Source: Rhodovulum sulfidophilum DSM 1374
GTDB lineage: Bacteria; Pseudomonadota; Alphaproteobacteria; Rhodobacterales; Rhodobacteraceae
Reading direction: 5' to 3'
NCBI RefSeq assembly: GCF_001633165.1
Contig: NZ_CP015418.1
Coordinates: 2,170,001-2,234,000 of the forward strand
DNA length: 64,000 nt
Within the stretch, counting starts at the first letter, position 1; each line of letters begins with the position of its first letter. The notes beneath the pieces were generated by a model. It was not told the origin of the DNA. It ran no database searches and saw only the letters and a list, made by a program, of their open reading frames with translations. This document shows positions 30,546 to 40,719 of the stretch, one piece after another. A program made the translations under genes and the position numbers.

Positions 30546-30860
30546 TCAGGATTCGCTCATGATCTGGGCCTTGGCGACGGCCATCAGCTCGGCCATCTTG
30601 GCGCGCAGCGTCGGCTCGTCGGTCCGGTCGCCGAGATCGCCCGAAACCTTGCGGAAGACATCCTCGTCGCCCGCTTCCTCGAAATCGGCCTTCACCACCT
30701 GCTTGGCATAGTCGAGCGAGGCCTCCTCGCTCAGGCCCATGAGCTCGGCGGCCCAGAGGCCGAGAAGCTTGTTGCGACGCGCTTCGGCCTTGAACTGCAG
30801 TTCCGAATCATGGGCGAACTTGTTTTCGAAAGCGAGTTCGCGATCGTCGAACGTGGTCAT
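30546..30860 (-). CDS. F1-ATPase inhibitor zeta subunit (DUF1476)
   Basis: The 104-residue all-helical protein (MTTFDDRELAFENKFAHDSE, KLLGLWAAELMG) is the alphaproteobacterial zeta subunit, first found in Paracoccus, which blocks ATP hydrolysis by F1. ATG at 30860 fits the conserved N-terminus that inserts into F1 and has AGGAGT upstream. Confidence 0.93.
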   Translation of the reverse strand: MTTFDDRELAFENKFAHDSELQFKAEARRNKLLGLWAAELMGLSEEASLDYAKQVVKADFEEAGDEDVFRKVSGDLGDRTDEPTLRAKMAELMAVAKAQIMSES

Positions 30861-31177
30861 AGGAGTACCCCCCATCGTGGAATTCCGGTGTCCCGTGCCA
30901 TTTAAGGGAACTTCCCCGGCCTGCCTAGGGGCAGGTTGGCAGGGGGCGCCGCGAACGGCAAGGCCGCGCTTGGCACGGATGTCGCTCTTGGCACGGTTGC
31001 CGCCCTTGGCACGGTTGTCGCCGCAGCATGCAGAAGACAGGGTAGATGAAGATGGGGGAGAAGATAAGGCCGTGGCGGGGCGCAGCCGCCTTGCGGCAGC
31101 GCGCGCCTTGGACTACAAGCGCGTCAAATCGCGCGGGCGGGCAGACGCCTTCCGCGCCTGGGGCACTTGGAGTTTCC
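30861..31177. other. intergenic region upstream of purC with 18-bp repeats
   Basis: No gene is seen. It holds a hairpin CCTGCC-TAGG-GGCAGG near 30920 and three tandem 18-bp units at 30966-31019. It should contain the promoters of the divergent zeta-subunit and purC genes. Confidence 0.5.
30966..31019 (+). repeat. three tandem 18-bp repeats
   Basis: Units GCGCTTGGCACGGATGTC, GCTCTTGGCACGGTTGCC and GCCCTTGGCACGGTTGTC differ at a few positions and share CTTGGCACGG. The 18-bp step is below two helical turns. A regulator-binding array or slippage product are both possible. Confidence 0.8.
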
Positions 31178-31939
31178 ATGGCACGTCGGAAGAAGATCTA
31201 CGAAGGCAAGGCGAAGGTTCTCTACGAAGGCCCCGAGCCGGGGACGCTGGTGCAGTATTTCAAGGATGACGCCACCGCCTTCAACGCCGAGAAGCATGAC
31301 GTGATCGAGGGCAAGGGCGTGCTGAACAACCGCCTGTCCGAGTTCTTCATGTCGGGGCTGAACGCGATCGGGGTGCCGACCCATTTCATCAAGCGCATCA
31401 ACATGCGCGAGCAGCTGATCCGTCAGGTCGAGATCATTCCGCTGGAAGTGGTGGTGCGCAACGTCGCCGCCGGGTCGATGTCCAAGCGGCTCGGGATCGA
31501 GGAGGGCACCCAGCTTCCGCGCCCGATCATCGAATTCTACTACAAGGACGATGCGCTGGGCGATCCGCTGGTCACCGAAGAGCATGTCATCGCCTTCGGC
31601 TGGGCCAGCCAGCAGGATCTCGACGACATGGTGGCGCTGGCGCTCAGGGTGAACGACTTCCTGTCGGGGATCATGGTCGCGGTCGGCATCAAGCTGGTCG
31701 ATTTCAAGATCGAGATCGGCCGGATCTGGGATGGCGACTTCATGCGTCTGGTGGTCGCCGACGAGATCAGTCCCGACAGCTGCCGGCTCTGGGACGTCAA
31801 GACCGGCCAGCATCTCGACAAGGACGTGTTCCGCCGCGATCTGGGCTCGCTGACCGATGCCTATACCGAGGTGGCCAAGCGCCTGGGCGTGCTGCCGACG
31901 AATGTCACCCATGCGAGCAAGCCGACCCTGATCAATTGA
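31178..31939 (+). CDS. purC: SAICAR synthase
   Basis: The 253-residue enzyme joins aspartate to CAIR in purine synthesis. Motifs: [35 protein letters not shown] and [12 protein letters not shown]. The start at 31178 fits the family N-terminus. purS and purQ follow. Confidence 0.97.
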   Translation: MARRKKIYEGKAKVLYEGPEPGTLVQYFKDDATAFNAEKHDVIEGKGVLNNRLSEFFMSGLNAIGVPTHFIKRINMREQLIRQVEIIPLEVVVRNVAAGSMSKRLGIEEGTQLPRPIIEFYYKDDALGDPLVTEEHVIAFGWASQQDLDDMVALALRVNDFLSGIMVAVGIKLVDFKIEIGRIWDGDFMRLVVADEISPDSCRLWDVKTGQHLDKDVFRRDLGSLTDAYTEVAKRLGVLPTNVTHASKPTLIN

Positions 31940-32128
31940 AAGGGTAAGCGTGTTCGGCTTGTGTCATCACAGGGTTCGACCGAACATGATCCCAGACGAA
32001 GCGCGCGGGGCGGGCGGCCCCGGCGCGACTGAGCGCTGGTTCCGGCCGGCGTCGTATCGACCGCCGCATCCGGAGGCTGTGCCGGACGGGGCGGACAGGA
32101 CCAGTAAAAGCCAAGGAAGGACGACCCG

Positions 32129-32368
32129 ATGAAGGCCCGCGTTCATGTCATGCTGAAGGACGGCGTGCTCGACCCGCAGGGCGAGGCCGTGCGCCACGCG
32201 CTGGGGGCGCTCGGTTTCGAGGGGGTCGGCGGCGTCCGGCAGGGCAAGGTGATCGATCTCGATATCGAGGCGACCGACAGGCCCGAGGCCGAGGCGCGGG
32301 TGCGCGAGATGTGCGAGAAGCTGCTCGCGAACACTGTGATCGAACGCTACGACATCGAGATCGTCTGA
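32129..32368 (+). CDS. purS: phosphoribosylformylglycinamidine synthase subunit PurS
   Basis: The 79-residue protein (KARVHVMLKDGVLDPQGEAV, GKVIDLDIEA) is the small structural subunit that bridges PurL and PurQ in the FGAM synthase complex. An alcohol dehydrogenase gene begins 3 bp after it and separates it from purQ. Confidence 0.96.
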   Translation: MKARVHVMLKDGVLDPQGEAVRHALGALGFEGVGGVRQGKVIDLDIEATDRPEAEARVREMCEKLLANTVIERYDIEIV

Positions 32369-32371
32369 GCG

Positions 32372-33415
32372 ATGCGGGCCGCGGTCCTCACCGGATGGCG
32401 CAAGCCGCTCGAAGTCTCCAAGGTCGATGACCCCGACTGCCCGCGGGACGGGGTGGTGCTGAAGGTGCTGGCCTGCGGCATCTGTCGCTCGGACTGGCAT
32501 TCCTGGACCGGGGCCGATCCGGATGTGGCGCTGCCCTTGATCCCGGGGCATGAATATTGCGGCGTGGTCGAGGAGGTCGGTCCGGCGGTGACGCGCTGGC
32601 AGGTCGGAGACCGGGTGATCGCGCCCTTCATCCTGGCCTGCGGCCATTGTTCCGACTGCGCCTCGGGTCATCAGACCATCTGTGCCCATCAGCTTCTGCC
32701 GGGTTTCACCCAGGCCGGTGCCTTCGCCGAGCTGATCGCGGTGCCTTTTGCCGATGCCAATCTGACATCGCTGCCCGAGACCATGGAGCCTGCGCTTGCC
32801 GCCGCGCTCGGTTGCCGGGTGACGAGCGCCTGGCAGGCGCTGACCGGCCGCGCCGAGCTTCGGCCCGGCGAATGGCTTGCCGTCTTCGGCGGCGGTGGCG
32901 TCGGGATCTCGGCGCTGCTGCTTGGCCGGGCGCTGGGGGCGCGGGTGGCGGTGGTCGATGTGGTGCCCGACAAGCTTGATTTTGCCCGCGCGCTTGGCGC
33001 CGATGCCACCATCGATGCGCGCCAGGGCGATGCGGCCGAGGCGATCCGCGAGATCACCGGCGGCGGCGCCCATGTCGCGCTCGAGGCACTGGGCATTCCC
33101 GAAACCACCATCGGCGCGATGACATCGCTGCGCAAGCTTGGCCGGATGGTGCAAGTGGGCATGCCGACCGGCAAGAACGCGTCGATGGAGCTGCCCATGG
33201 ACACGGTCTATGCGCGCCAGCTTGCCGTTTTCGGAACCCGCGGCATGGCGACCTGGCGGTATCCGTCGCTCTTGTCGCTGATCGATGGCGGGCATGTCGA
33301 TCTGACGCCGCTGATCGGCCGCCATGTCAAGCTGACCGAGGCCAGTGCCGAACTGGCCGCCTTCGACGCGCCCGCACCGCCCGGGGTCGCGGTCATCACC
33401 AATTTTCTCGCCTGA
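32372..33415 (+). CDS. zinc-dependent alcohol dehydrogenase
   Basis: The 347-residue medium-chain dehydrogenase has a catalytic zinc site ([23 protein letters not shown]), the four structural-zinc cysteines in [15 protein letters not shown], and a nucleotide fold around [11 protein letters not shown]. It is inserted between purS and purQ, 3 bp after one and 25 bp before the other, so it is co-transcribed with purine genes despite no known link. Substrate unknown. Confidence 0.9.
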   Translation: MRAAVLTGWRKPLEVSKVDDPDCPRDGVVLKVLACGICRSDWHSWTGADPDVALPLIPGHEYCGVVEEVGPAVTRWQVGDRVIAPFILACGHCSDCASGHQTICAHQLLPGFTQAGAFAELIAVPFADANLTSLPETMEPALAAALGCRVTSAWQALTGRAELRPGEWLAVFGGGGVGISALLLGRALGARVAVVDVVPDKLDFARALGADATIDARQGDAAEAIREITGGGAHVALEALGIPETTIGAMTSLRKLGRMVQVGMPTGKNASMELPMDTVYARQLAVFGTRGMATWRYPSLLSLIDGGHVDLTPLIGRHVKLTEASAELAAFDAPAPPGVAVITNFLA

Positions 33416-33440
33416 GGCTCGCCAGAGAGGAACCTGCCCC

Positions 33441-34109
33441 ATGAAAGCCGCCGTTCTCGTCTTCCCCGGGTCGAACTGCGATCGCGACCTTGCCGTGGCC
33501 TTCCGCAATGCCGGGGCCGAGGTCAGCATGGTCTGGCACAAGGAGAGCAGCCTGCCCGAGGGCGTCGATGTCGTCGGCATTCCGGGCGGCTTCTCCTTCG
33601 GCGATTACCTGCGCTGCGGCGCCATCGCGGCGCGTTCGCCGATCACCCGCGCGGTGATCGAGCATGCCGCGCGCGGCGGGTACGCGCTGGGGATCTGCAA
33701 CGGCTTTCAGGTCCTGACCGAGACCGGCGTGCTGCCCGGGGCGCTGATGCGCAATGCCGGGCTCAAATTCGTCTGCCGTCCGGTGCCGCTGACGGTCGGG
33801 ACCGCCGACAGCGCCTTTACCTCGGGCTATGCCCGGGGCCAGCGGATCGAGATCCCGGTCGCGCATCACGACGGCAACTATGTCGCCGATGCCGATCTGG
33901 TGGCGCGGCTGAAGGACGAGGACCGCATCGCCTTCAGCTATGCCGAGCCGGTCAATGGCGCCACCGCCGACATCGCCGGGATCCTGTCGGAAAACCGGCG
34001 TGTGCTGGGGCTGATGCCGCATCCCGAACGGGCAGCCGAACCCGCCCATGGCGGCACCGACGGGGCGGCGCTTTTCCGCTCGCTCCTCGGGGCGCTTGTC
34101 CCGGCGTGA
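33441..34109 (+). CDS. purQ: phosphoribosylformylglycinamidine synthase subunit PurQ
   Basis: The 222-residue class-I glutaminase subunit supplies ammonia to PurL. It has [18 protein letters not shown], the nucleophile Cys in [10 protein letters not shown] and the HPER element. AGAGAGGAACC precedes the start. Confidence 0.97.
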   Translation: MKAAVLVFPGSNCDRDLAVAFRNAGAEVSMVWHKESSLPEGVDVVGIPGGFSFGDYLRCGAIAARSPITRAVIEHAARGGYALGICNGFQVLTETGVLPGALMRNAGLKFVCRPVPLTVGTADSAFTSGYARGQRIEIPVAHHDGNYVADADLVARLKDEDRIAFSYAEPVNGATADIAGILSENRRVLGLMPHPERAAEPAHGGTDGAALFRSLLGALVPA

Positions 34110-34156
34110 CCCTGCTGCCGCTTGAGCGTTCCGGCGCGCGCGCGTAATTTGCGGCC

Positions 34157-35920
34157 ATGTCAAGTGCCCGGCGCAGCCCGTATCGGTCCGCATTCCCCCT
34201 GCGGGGGGGATGGTTCCTGCGTGTTGCGATCTTCGTACTGATATCGACCGCGGTCGCGACGGTCTGGACCACCAATGCCTGGCTCACCGAACGCTTCACC
34301 GAAAGCACCCGCAGCCGCGCCCAGGTGCGGATGGCGCTTTATTCGGGCAATGTGGTCAGCGAATTGCAGCGTGCCTCGGTGGTGCCGCTGCTGCTGTCGC
34401 GCGACCCGACGCTGATTCGCGCGCTGGAGAATGTCGATTTCTCGCAAAGCTCGCAGCTGCTGATTTCCTATGTCGACGAGATCGGCGCGGCCTCGCTGCA
34501 GCTTCTGGACGATAGCGGGCGGGTGGTCGCGGCCACCGACCGTTCGAAGATCGGCACCAACCTGCGCAGTGCGCCGTTCTTCGTCGAGGCATTGCGCTCG
34601 AACGATACCGTCTTCATCACCTCGCGCGCCGAGGCGGGCAATTTCACCTTCACCTATTCCCGCGCGATCATGGTCGACCGGCGCAAGGCGGGGGTGATCG
34701 TGGTGGGGGTCGATCTGGCCAAGTTCGAACAGAGCTGGGCCGGGATTTCCGATGCCGTGATCGTGACCGACAGCGAGGGCCAGATCATCCTCGCGACCGA
34801 ACCGCGCTGGCGCGGCCACAAGGTCGAGGAGGCGTTGGAGGCGCGGTCCGCCCCCTCGGCCATCGCCCGCGCGATCCAGGCCACCGCCGACTGGGGCGCG
34901 CTGCCGCCCGATGCCTATGTCCGGGGCGAGGCGGTGATGCGCAACGAGGCGCGGATCCCGTTCCGCGGCTGGCGCATCATTTCGTTCACCCCCTATGTCT
35001 CGATCCGCGACAAGGTGAATGCCGTGCTCGCGCTCGAGATCATGGGCTTCGCCATGCTGCTGGCCCTGTCCTTCTACCTGCTGTCGCGCCGGGCGCAGAT
35101 GAAGTCGCTGGGCTATCAGCGCGAAACGGTCGAGCTGCGCGAACTGAACGCCCGGCTTCAGCGCGAGATCGCCGAGCGCGAGCGGGCCGAGAAGAACCTC
35201 GAAGTGGCCGAACAGACGCTGGAACAAAGCTCGAAACTGGCCGCACTGGGCGAGATGTCGGCGGCGATCAGCCATGAGCTGAACCAGCCGCTCGCGGCGA
35301 TGAAGACCTATCTGGCCGGCGCGCGGCTTCTGCTGCAGCGCAAGCGCCCCGAGGAGGCGCTGTCCTCGTTCCAGCGGATCGACGATCTGATCGAGCGGAT
35401 GGGGGCGATCACCCGCCAGTTGAAAAGCTATGCCAGGAAAGGCGGCGATGCGTTCGAGCCGCTCGACATGCGTTTTTGCGTCTCGGCGGCGCTGTCGATG
35501 ATGGAGCCGCAGCTCAAGCGCCGGAAGGTGACCATCACCCGGTCTGTCCCGCGCGAGCCGGTGATGGTGATGGCCGACCGGATCCGGCTGGAGCAGGTCA
35601 TCATCAACCTTCTGCGCAACGCGCTCGACGCCACCCGCGAAAGCCCCGAGCCCCGGGTCGACCTGATCCTGTCGGCGGGCGAGACCGCGACGCTGACGGT
35701 GCGCGACAACGGCCACGGGATAGAGGACATCGACAAGCTGTTCGAACCGTTTTACACCACCAAGCAGGCCGGTGACGGTGTCGGTCTGGGGCTCGCCATC
35801 TCGTCGAGCATCGTCGCCGATCTCGGCGGGCGGCTTACCGCTCGCAACGCGCGCGAGGAGGGGGCTGTCTTCGAGGTCCAGCTTCCCGTATTGAACCACG
35901 ACAAAGAAGCCGCGGAGTGA
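34157..35920 (+). CDS. dctB: DctB-like sensor histidine kinase
   Basis: The 587-residue kinase has a TM helix at about 15-40, a periplasmic double-Cache-type sensor, a second TM near 295-315, a coiled coil, the HisKA box GEMSAAISHELNQPLAAM and HATPase boxes NLLRNALDA, DNGHGI and GLGLAIS. It resembles DctB, the C4-dicarboxylate sensor, and is followed 7 bp later by its regulator. No dct transporter is in the window, so the ligand is uncertain. Confidence 0.87.
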   Translation: MSSARRSPYRSAFPLRGGWFLRVAIFVLISTAVATVWTTNAWLTERFTESTRSRAQVRMALYSGNVVSELQRASVVPLLLSRDPTLIRALENVDFSQSSQLLISYVDEIGAASLQLLDDSGRVVAATDRSKIGTNLRSAPFFVEALRSNDTVFITSRAEAGNFTFTYSRAIMVDRRKAGVIVVGVDLAKFEQSWAGISDAVIVTDSEGQIILATEPRWRGHKVEEALEARSAPSAIARAIQATADWGALPPDAYVRGEAVMRNEARIPFRGWRIISFTPYVSIRDKVNAVLALEIMGFAMLLALSFYLLSRRAQMKSLGYQRETVELRELNARLQREIAERERAEKNLEVAEQTLEQSSKLAALGEMSAAISHELNQPLAAMKTYLAGARLLLQRKRPEEALSSFQRIDDLIERMGAITRQLKSYARKGGDAFEPLDMRFCVSAALSMMEPQLKRRKVTITRSVPREPVMVMADRIRLEQVIINLLRNALDATRESPEPRVDLILSAGETATLTVRDNGHGIEDIDKLFEPFYTTKQAGDGVGLGLAISSSIVADLGGRLTARNAREEGAVFEVQLPVLNHDKEAAE

Positions 35921-35927
35921 GCAGCAC

Positions 35928-37262
35928 ATGCCCCAGGCCATGAAGATCGCCATCGTAGACGACGAACAGGACATGCGTCAGTCGATCAGCCAGTGGCTGG
36001 CGCTGAGCGGGTTCGACACCGACACCTATGCCAGGGCCGAGGATGCGCTGAAGGAAATCGGCCCCGATTATCCCGGCGTCGTCGTCACCGACATCAAGAT
36101 GCCGGGCATGGACGGGATCACCTTCCTGAAACGGCTGATGAGCCAGGATTCGAGCCTTCCGGTGATCATGATCACCGGCCATGGCGATGTGCCGATGGCG
36201 GTCGAGGCGATGCGGATCGGGGCTTTCGACTTCATGGAGAAGCCGTTCAATCCCGACCGCATGACCGAGCTGGCCAAGCGCGCCAGCCAGACCCGGCGGC
36301 TGGCGCTCGACAACCGGGCGCTGCGGCGCGAGCTGGGCGATGGCAGTGTGCTGGTCAGGAAGCTGATCGGCTCCTCCGCGGTGATGGAGCGGTTGCGCGA
36401 GGACATCCTCGATCTGGGCCAGGCCGACGGTCACGTGCTGATCGACGGCGAGACCGGCACCGGCAAGACCCTCGTCGCGCATGCGCTGCATGCGGTCGGG
36501 CCGCGCGCGGGGCGCAAATTCGTTCAGATCTCCTGCGCCGCCTTTGCCCCCGAGGCGCTGGCCGCGCGGCTGTTCGGCCCGATCGAGGACGGCTCGAACA
36601 CGCTTCCCGCCGTCGAGGAGGCCCGGGGCGGGACGCTTTGTCTCGAGGATGTCGAGGCGCTCTCGCCCGCGCTGCAGGCGCGTCTTCTGACCTTCATCAA
36701 CGAGCAGGGCAGCCCGGCCGAGACCCGGATCATCGCCGTGTCGAACCTGCAGGAGCAGGACAAGACCGTCGAGGACGTGCTGCGGCCCGATCTGTTCTAC
36801 CGGCTGGCGGCGATGCGGATCACGCCGCCGCCGCTGCGCAATCGCGGCGAAGACATGCTGACGCTGTTCAATCGGCTGAGCGAGCAGTTCTCCGAGGAAT
36901 ATGGCTGCGACGCGCCCGAGGTCACGGCACAGGAGGCCGCCCAGCTGATGCAGGCGCCCTGGCCGGGCAATGTGCGCCAGCTGATCAACATCGCCGAACG
37001 CGCGGTGCTGCAGAACCGGCGCGGCTCGGGGACCATCGCCAGCCTGCTGATGGCCGATAACGAGGCCAGCCAGCCGGTGATGACGACCGAAGGCAAGCCT
37101 CTGAAAGAATATGTTGAGGCTTTCGAGCGCATGCTGATCGACAATACGATGCGGCGGCACAAGGGGTCGATCGCGGCGGTGATGGAAGAACTCTGCCTGC
37201 CGCGGCGCACCTTGAACGAGAAGATGGCCAAATATGGCCTCAGTCGCGCGGACTATCTTTGA
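35928..37262 (+). CDS. dctD: DctD-like response regulator lacking the GAFTGA loop
   Basis: The 444-residue protein has a receiver domain (phospho-acceptor Asp55 in VVVTDIKMPG), an AAA+ domain with Walker A GETGTGKT at 174-181, and a Fis-type HTH (IAAVMEELCLPRRTLNEKM). Where sigma-54 activators have GAFTGA, residues 215-229 read LFGPIEDGSNTLPAV, and the motif is absent. It therefore probably does not drive sigma-54, and may work with sigma-70 as R. capsulatus NtrC does. It is coupled to the upstream kinase. Confidence 0.88.
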   Translation: MPQAMKIAIVDDEQDMRQSISQWLALSGFDTDTYARAEDALKEIGPDYPGVVVTDIKMPGMDGITFLKRLMSQDSSLPVIMITGHGDVPMAVEAMRIGAFDFMEKPFNPDRMTELAKRASQTRRLALDNRALRRELGDGSVLVRKLIGSSAVMERLREDILDLGQADGHVLIDGETGTGKTLVAHALHAVGPRAGRKFVQISCAAFAPEALAARLFGPIEDGSNTLPAVEEARGGTLCLEDVEALSPALQARLLTFINEQGSPAETRIIAVSNLQEQDKTVEDVLRPDLFYRLAAMRITPPPLRNRGEDMLTLFNRLSEQFSEEYGCDAPEVTAQEAAQLMQAPWPGNVRQLINIAERAVLQNRRGSGTIASLLMADNEASQPVMTTEGKPLKEYVEAFERMLIDNTMRRHKGSIAAVMEELCLPRRTLNEKMAKYGLSRADYL

Positions 37263-37678
37263 ACCGCGATCGCGGGGTGTGGAAAAAGTCATTGTATTTG
37301 ACGGCATCCACCCGCTAATGTCGGCTGACGGAGGACCGTGCCGCTTGTCGGCCGCTTCGGAAGATATTGAGTTTCGCTGTTTTTTCGCGTGGCGCAGGGT
37401 CGCAAGACCCGTTGCCTGCAGGAAACAGACCGATCTGGCCGGTTTCGGCCAACCGCATTCCGGCGCGGAAATGACGCCGGGACAACCGAATGGATGCCGC
37501 CTCAGCGGCATCGGAGACGAACCGCGATGGAGCGTGCAGAGATGACGAGGCAGGGACGCAGACGGCTCGCCGCCGCCGCCCGCGCCTCTCATGCACGCCT
37601 TGACGCCCCAACAAGACGCCCATCAAGCCGATCTGCCCCGCCGGGGCCGAGCGACTTGCCGTGGTGCAAAGAGATCCA
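37263..37678 (+). other. 416-bp leader/intergenic region before rne
   Basis: I see no gene here. RNase E messages commonly have long structured leaders that RNase E itself cleaves for autoregulation, and this stretch is placed to be one. No specific structure was verified. Confidence 0.4.
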
Positions 37679-40660
37679 ATGGCAAAGAAGATGCTCATCG
37701 ACGCCACCCACGCGGAAGAGACCCGCGTGGTCGTGGTGGACGGAAACAAGGTTGACGAGTTCGATTTCGAGACGGTCAACAAGCGCCAGCTTGCTGGCAA
37801 TATCTACCTAGCGAAAGTTACCCGGGTCGAGCCGTCGCTGCAGGCGGCCTTCGTGGATTATGGCGGCAACCGCCATGGTTTCCTCGCCTTCTCGGAGATC
37901 CATCCCGACTATTACCAGATCCCGGTCGCAGATCGCGAGGCGCTTCTGGCCGAGGAACGCGCCCTGGCCGAAGAGATGGACGACGACGAGGGCGACAGCG
38001 ACAAGCCCAAACGCCGCAGCCGCTCGCGCCGCAAGCCGCGCGCCGACAAGTCCGCTTCGGCGGCGTCCGACAGTGCGTCCGGGGAAGACGGGGCCGAGGG
38101 CAACGCCGATGAGGCGGAGGACCGCGGGGATCATGTCGCGCCCACCGATGCCGAGCATACCGATGGCGTTCAGTCCGCGGGCGACGATACCCGCCCCGCA
38201 GAGACTGAGGCCGCTGAGGCCGCTGAGGCCGCTGAGGCCGCTGAGGCCGAAGATGCCGCGCCCGCCGGGGATGCGGAAGAGGATGCGACCGATCGGGCCG
38301 GGAAGGATGACGAGCCGCCTACCACGGTGATGGCAATGGCCGCGCATAGCGACGATCCGGTCGAGACCCGCGAGCCGAGCGCGGGCATTCCGGGCATGGA
38401 TGTGGTCGATCTGGGCGATGATGAGGAAAGCGAGGACCCTGCCGAGGAGGACAACTCCGCCGAGACCCGCAAGTCGTCCTCGCGCCGCCGCCGCCGCAGC
38501 CCGCGCAAGAAGACCGACGAGGCCGAAGACACGGCGTCTTCCGCCGATGAGACCGGCGAAGACGGTCCCGAAGAGATCCACCATGACGACCAGATCGAGT
38601 CGGTCGCCGAAGAGGATGTGCATGAAGAGATCCGCCCGCGCAAACCGCGTGCGCGGCGCTACAAGATCCAGGAGGTGATCAAGGTCCGGCAGATCATGCT
38701 GGTCCAGGTCGTCAAGGAAGAGCGCGGCAACAAGGGGGCGGCGCTCACCACCTACCTGTCGCTTGCCGGGCGCTATTGCGTGCTCATGCCCAACACCGCG
38801 CGCGGTGGCGGCATCAGCCGCAAGATCACCAATGCGGCCGACCGCAAGAAGCTGAAGGAAATCGCCGCCGAGATGGACGTGCCGGAAGGCGCGGGGCTCA
38901 TCATCCGGACCGCGGGCGCCAAGCGCACCAGGTCCGAGGTCCGGCGCGACTACGAATACTTGCAACGGCTCTGGGAACAGATCCGCGAACTCACGCTGAA
39001 ATCCATCGCGCCCGCCCCGATCTACGAGGAAGGCGATCTGATCAAGCGCTCGATCCGCGACCTCTATAGCCGCGAGATCGACGAGGTTCTGGTGGAAGGC
39101 GAGGGCGGCTACCGTCTGGCCAAGGACTTCATGAAGATGATCATGCCGTCCCATGCCAAGAACGTGAAGAATTACACCGATCCGATGCCGCTTTTCGCGC
39201 GCTATCAGGTCGAAAGCTACCTCACCTCGATGTTCAACCCGGTGGTGCAGCTGAAATCCGGCGGCTATCTGGTGATCGGCGTGACCGAGGCGCTGGTGGC
39301 GATCGACGTGAACTCGGGCCGGGCCACCAAGGAAGGCTCGATCGAGGAAACCGCGCTGAAGACCAACCTCGAGGCTGCCGAGGAGGTTGCCCGCCAGTTG
39401 CGTCTGCGCGACCTTGCGGGGCTGATCGTCATCGACTTCATCGACATGGAAGAGCGCAAGAACAACGCCGCCGTCGAGAAGCGCATCAAGGACAAGCTCA
39501 AGACCGACCGCGCCCGGATCCAGGTCGGCCGGATCTCCGGCTTCGGCCTGCTCGAGATGTCGCGCCAGCGTCTGCGCCCCGGCATGATCGAGGCCACCAC
39601 CCAGCCCTGTCCGCATTGCCACGGCACCGGGCTGATCCGCTCGGACGACAATCTGGCGCTGTCGATCCTGCGCCAGATCGAGGAAGAGGGCGTGCGCGGC
39701 CGCTCGCGCGAGGTGCTCTTGAAGGCGCCGATCGGCATCATCAACTTCCTGATGAACCAGAAGCGCGAGCATGTGGCGCAGATCGAGGCCCGTTACGGCC
39801 TGTCGGTCCGCGTCGAGGCCGACCCCTTCCTGATCTCGCCCGATTTCTCGATCGAGCGGTTCAAGACCGCCACCCGTGCGGTGCCCGAAGTCGTGTCGCC
39901 TGTGGTCTCTCTCGACATGTCGGACATGCCCGATGCGGTCGAGGAGGAGGACGAGGAAGAGGCGCCGGTCGCCGCCGCGGCACCTGCGCCTGCCCCCGAG
40001 GCCGAGGACAAGACCAGCAAGAAGCGCCGTCGTCGTCGTCGCCGCAAGAAACCGTCGCAGGGCGGGGACGATCAGGGCTATGAGGCCGGTCAGGACGAGT
40101 CCGACGACGCGGATAGCGATGGCGATACCGACGCGGAGGCGCCCGAGGCGGTGACGGCCGAAGCCTCCAACGAGGCTGCTTCGGCTGAAGAGAAGCCCGC
40201 GGAAGAGAAACCCCGGCGCTCGCGCCGCAGCCGGTCGCGCGGTCGCAAGACCGAGCGTCCCGAAGCCGGGGCCGAAGCTCGGGCCGAAGAGCCTGTCGCG
40301 CCGAAAGCCGAGGAACCTGCCGCGCTCGAAACCCAGGTTCCTGCAGAGGCGGCGGCCCCTGCAGCGGCGGCCCCGGTAGAGGCCCCAGTGGTCGAAGAAG
40401 CCCTGGTCGAAGAAGCCGCGGTGGAAGACGTTGCTGTGGAAGCTGCCGAGGCCTCGCCCGAGACGGTCGAACTGCCCGAGGCCGAACTGGCCGCGGAGGC
40501 GTCGGTCGCCGAGGCTGCTGTCGAGGTCGAGGAAAAGGCGGCCCCCGAGGCAGAGCCCGCGCCGAAGCCTGAAACGCAGCCTGAACCGGCGCCCGAAACC
40601 GCCGGGGCGTCGAAAGACAGCGCGCCCAAGCGGCAGGGGTGGTGGTCGGTCGGCCGCTGA
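37679..40660 (+). CDS. rne: ribonuclease E
   Basis: The 993-residue endonuclease starts the degradation of most mRNAs and matures rRNA and tRNA. It opens AKKMLIDATHAEETRVVVVD, then an S1 domain split by a ~230-residue acidic, low-complexity insertion, the DNase-I-like catalytic region with VIDFIDMEERKN, and the zinc-link CPHCHGTG. A long Glu/Ala/Pro-rich tail with Arg patches (KKRRRRRRRKK) is the degradosome scaffold. The insertion contains five near-identical GAGGCCGCT units (38209-38250). Confidence 0.96.
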   Translation: MAKKMLIDATHAEETRVVVVDGNKVDEFDFETVNKRQLAGNIYLAKVTRVEPSLQAAFVDYGGNRHGFLAFSEIHPDYYQIPVADREALLAEERALAEEMDDDEGDSDKPKRRSRSRRKPRADKSASAASDSASGEDGAEGNADEAEDRGDHVAPTDAEHTDGVQSAGDDTRPAETEAAEAAEAAEAAEAEDAAPAGDAEEDATDRAGKDDEPPTTVMAMAAHSDDPVETREPSAGIPGMDVVDLGDDEESEDPAEEDNSAETRKSSSRRRRRSPRKKTDEAEDTASSADETGEDGPEEIHHDDQIESVAEEDVHEEIRPRKPRARRYKIQEVIKVRQIMLVQVVKEERGNKGAALTTYLSLAGRYCVLMPNTARGGGISRKITNAADRKKLKEIAAEMDVPEGAGLIIRTAGAKRTRSEVRRDYEYLQRLWEQIRELTLKSIAPAPIYEEGDLIKRSIRDLYSREIDEVLVEGEGGYRLAKDFMKMIMPSHAKNVKNYTDPMPLFARYQVESYLTSMFNPVVQLKSGGYLVIGVTEALVAIDVNSGRATKEGSIEETALKTNLEAAEEVARQLRLRDLAGLIVIDFIDMEERKNNAAVEKRIKDKLKTDRARIQVGRISGFGLLEMSRQRLRPGMIEATTQPCPHCHGTGLIRSDDNLALSILRQIEEEGVRGRSREVLLKAPIGIINFLMNQKREHVAQIEARYGLSVRVEADPFLISPDFSIERFKTATRAVPEVVSPVVSLDMSDMPDAVEEEDEEEAPVAAAAPAPAPEAEDKTSKKRRRRRRRKKPSQGGDDQGYEAGQDESDDADSDGDTDAEAPEAVTAEASNEAASAEEKPAEEKPRRSRRSRSRGRKTERPEAGAEARAEEPVAPKAEEPAALETQVPAEAAAPAAAAPVEAPVVEEALVEEAAVEDVAVEAAEASPETVELPEAELAAEASVAEAAVEVEEKAAPEAEPAPKPETQPEPAPETAGASKDSAPKRQGWWSVGR
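38209..38250 (+). repeat. 9-bp in-frame tandem repeat within rne
   Basis: GAGGCCGCT is repeated about five times, encoding an EAA tract in the acidic insertion. The repeat step keeps the frame, so length changes by slippage would be tolerated. Confidence 0.85.
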
Positions 40661-40689
40661 GCCGCGACCTTTCCGGACCTGATGATCGA

Positions 40690-40719
40690 GGCCCGGTTCC
40701 CGAAAGGGGGCCGGGCCTA
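40690..40719. terminator. strong hairpin between convergent rne and tusA
   Basis: AGGCCCGG and CCGGGCCT pair, extended by TTCCC/GGGGG around a GAAA loop. It lies 30 bp after rne and touches the tusA stop. It lacks a T-run but may serve both genes. Confidence 0.55.
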
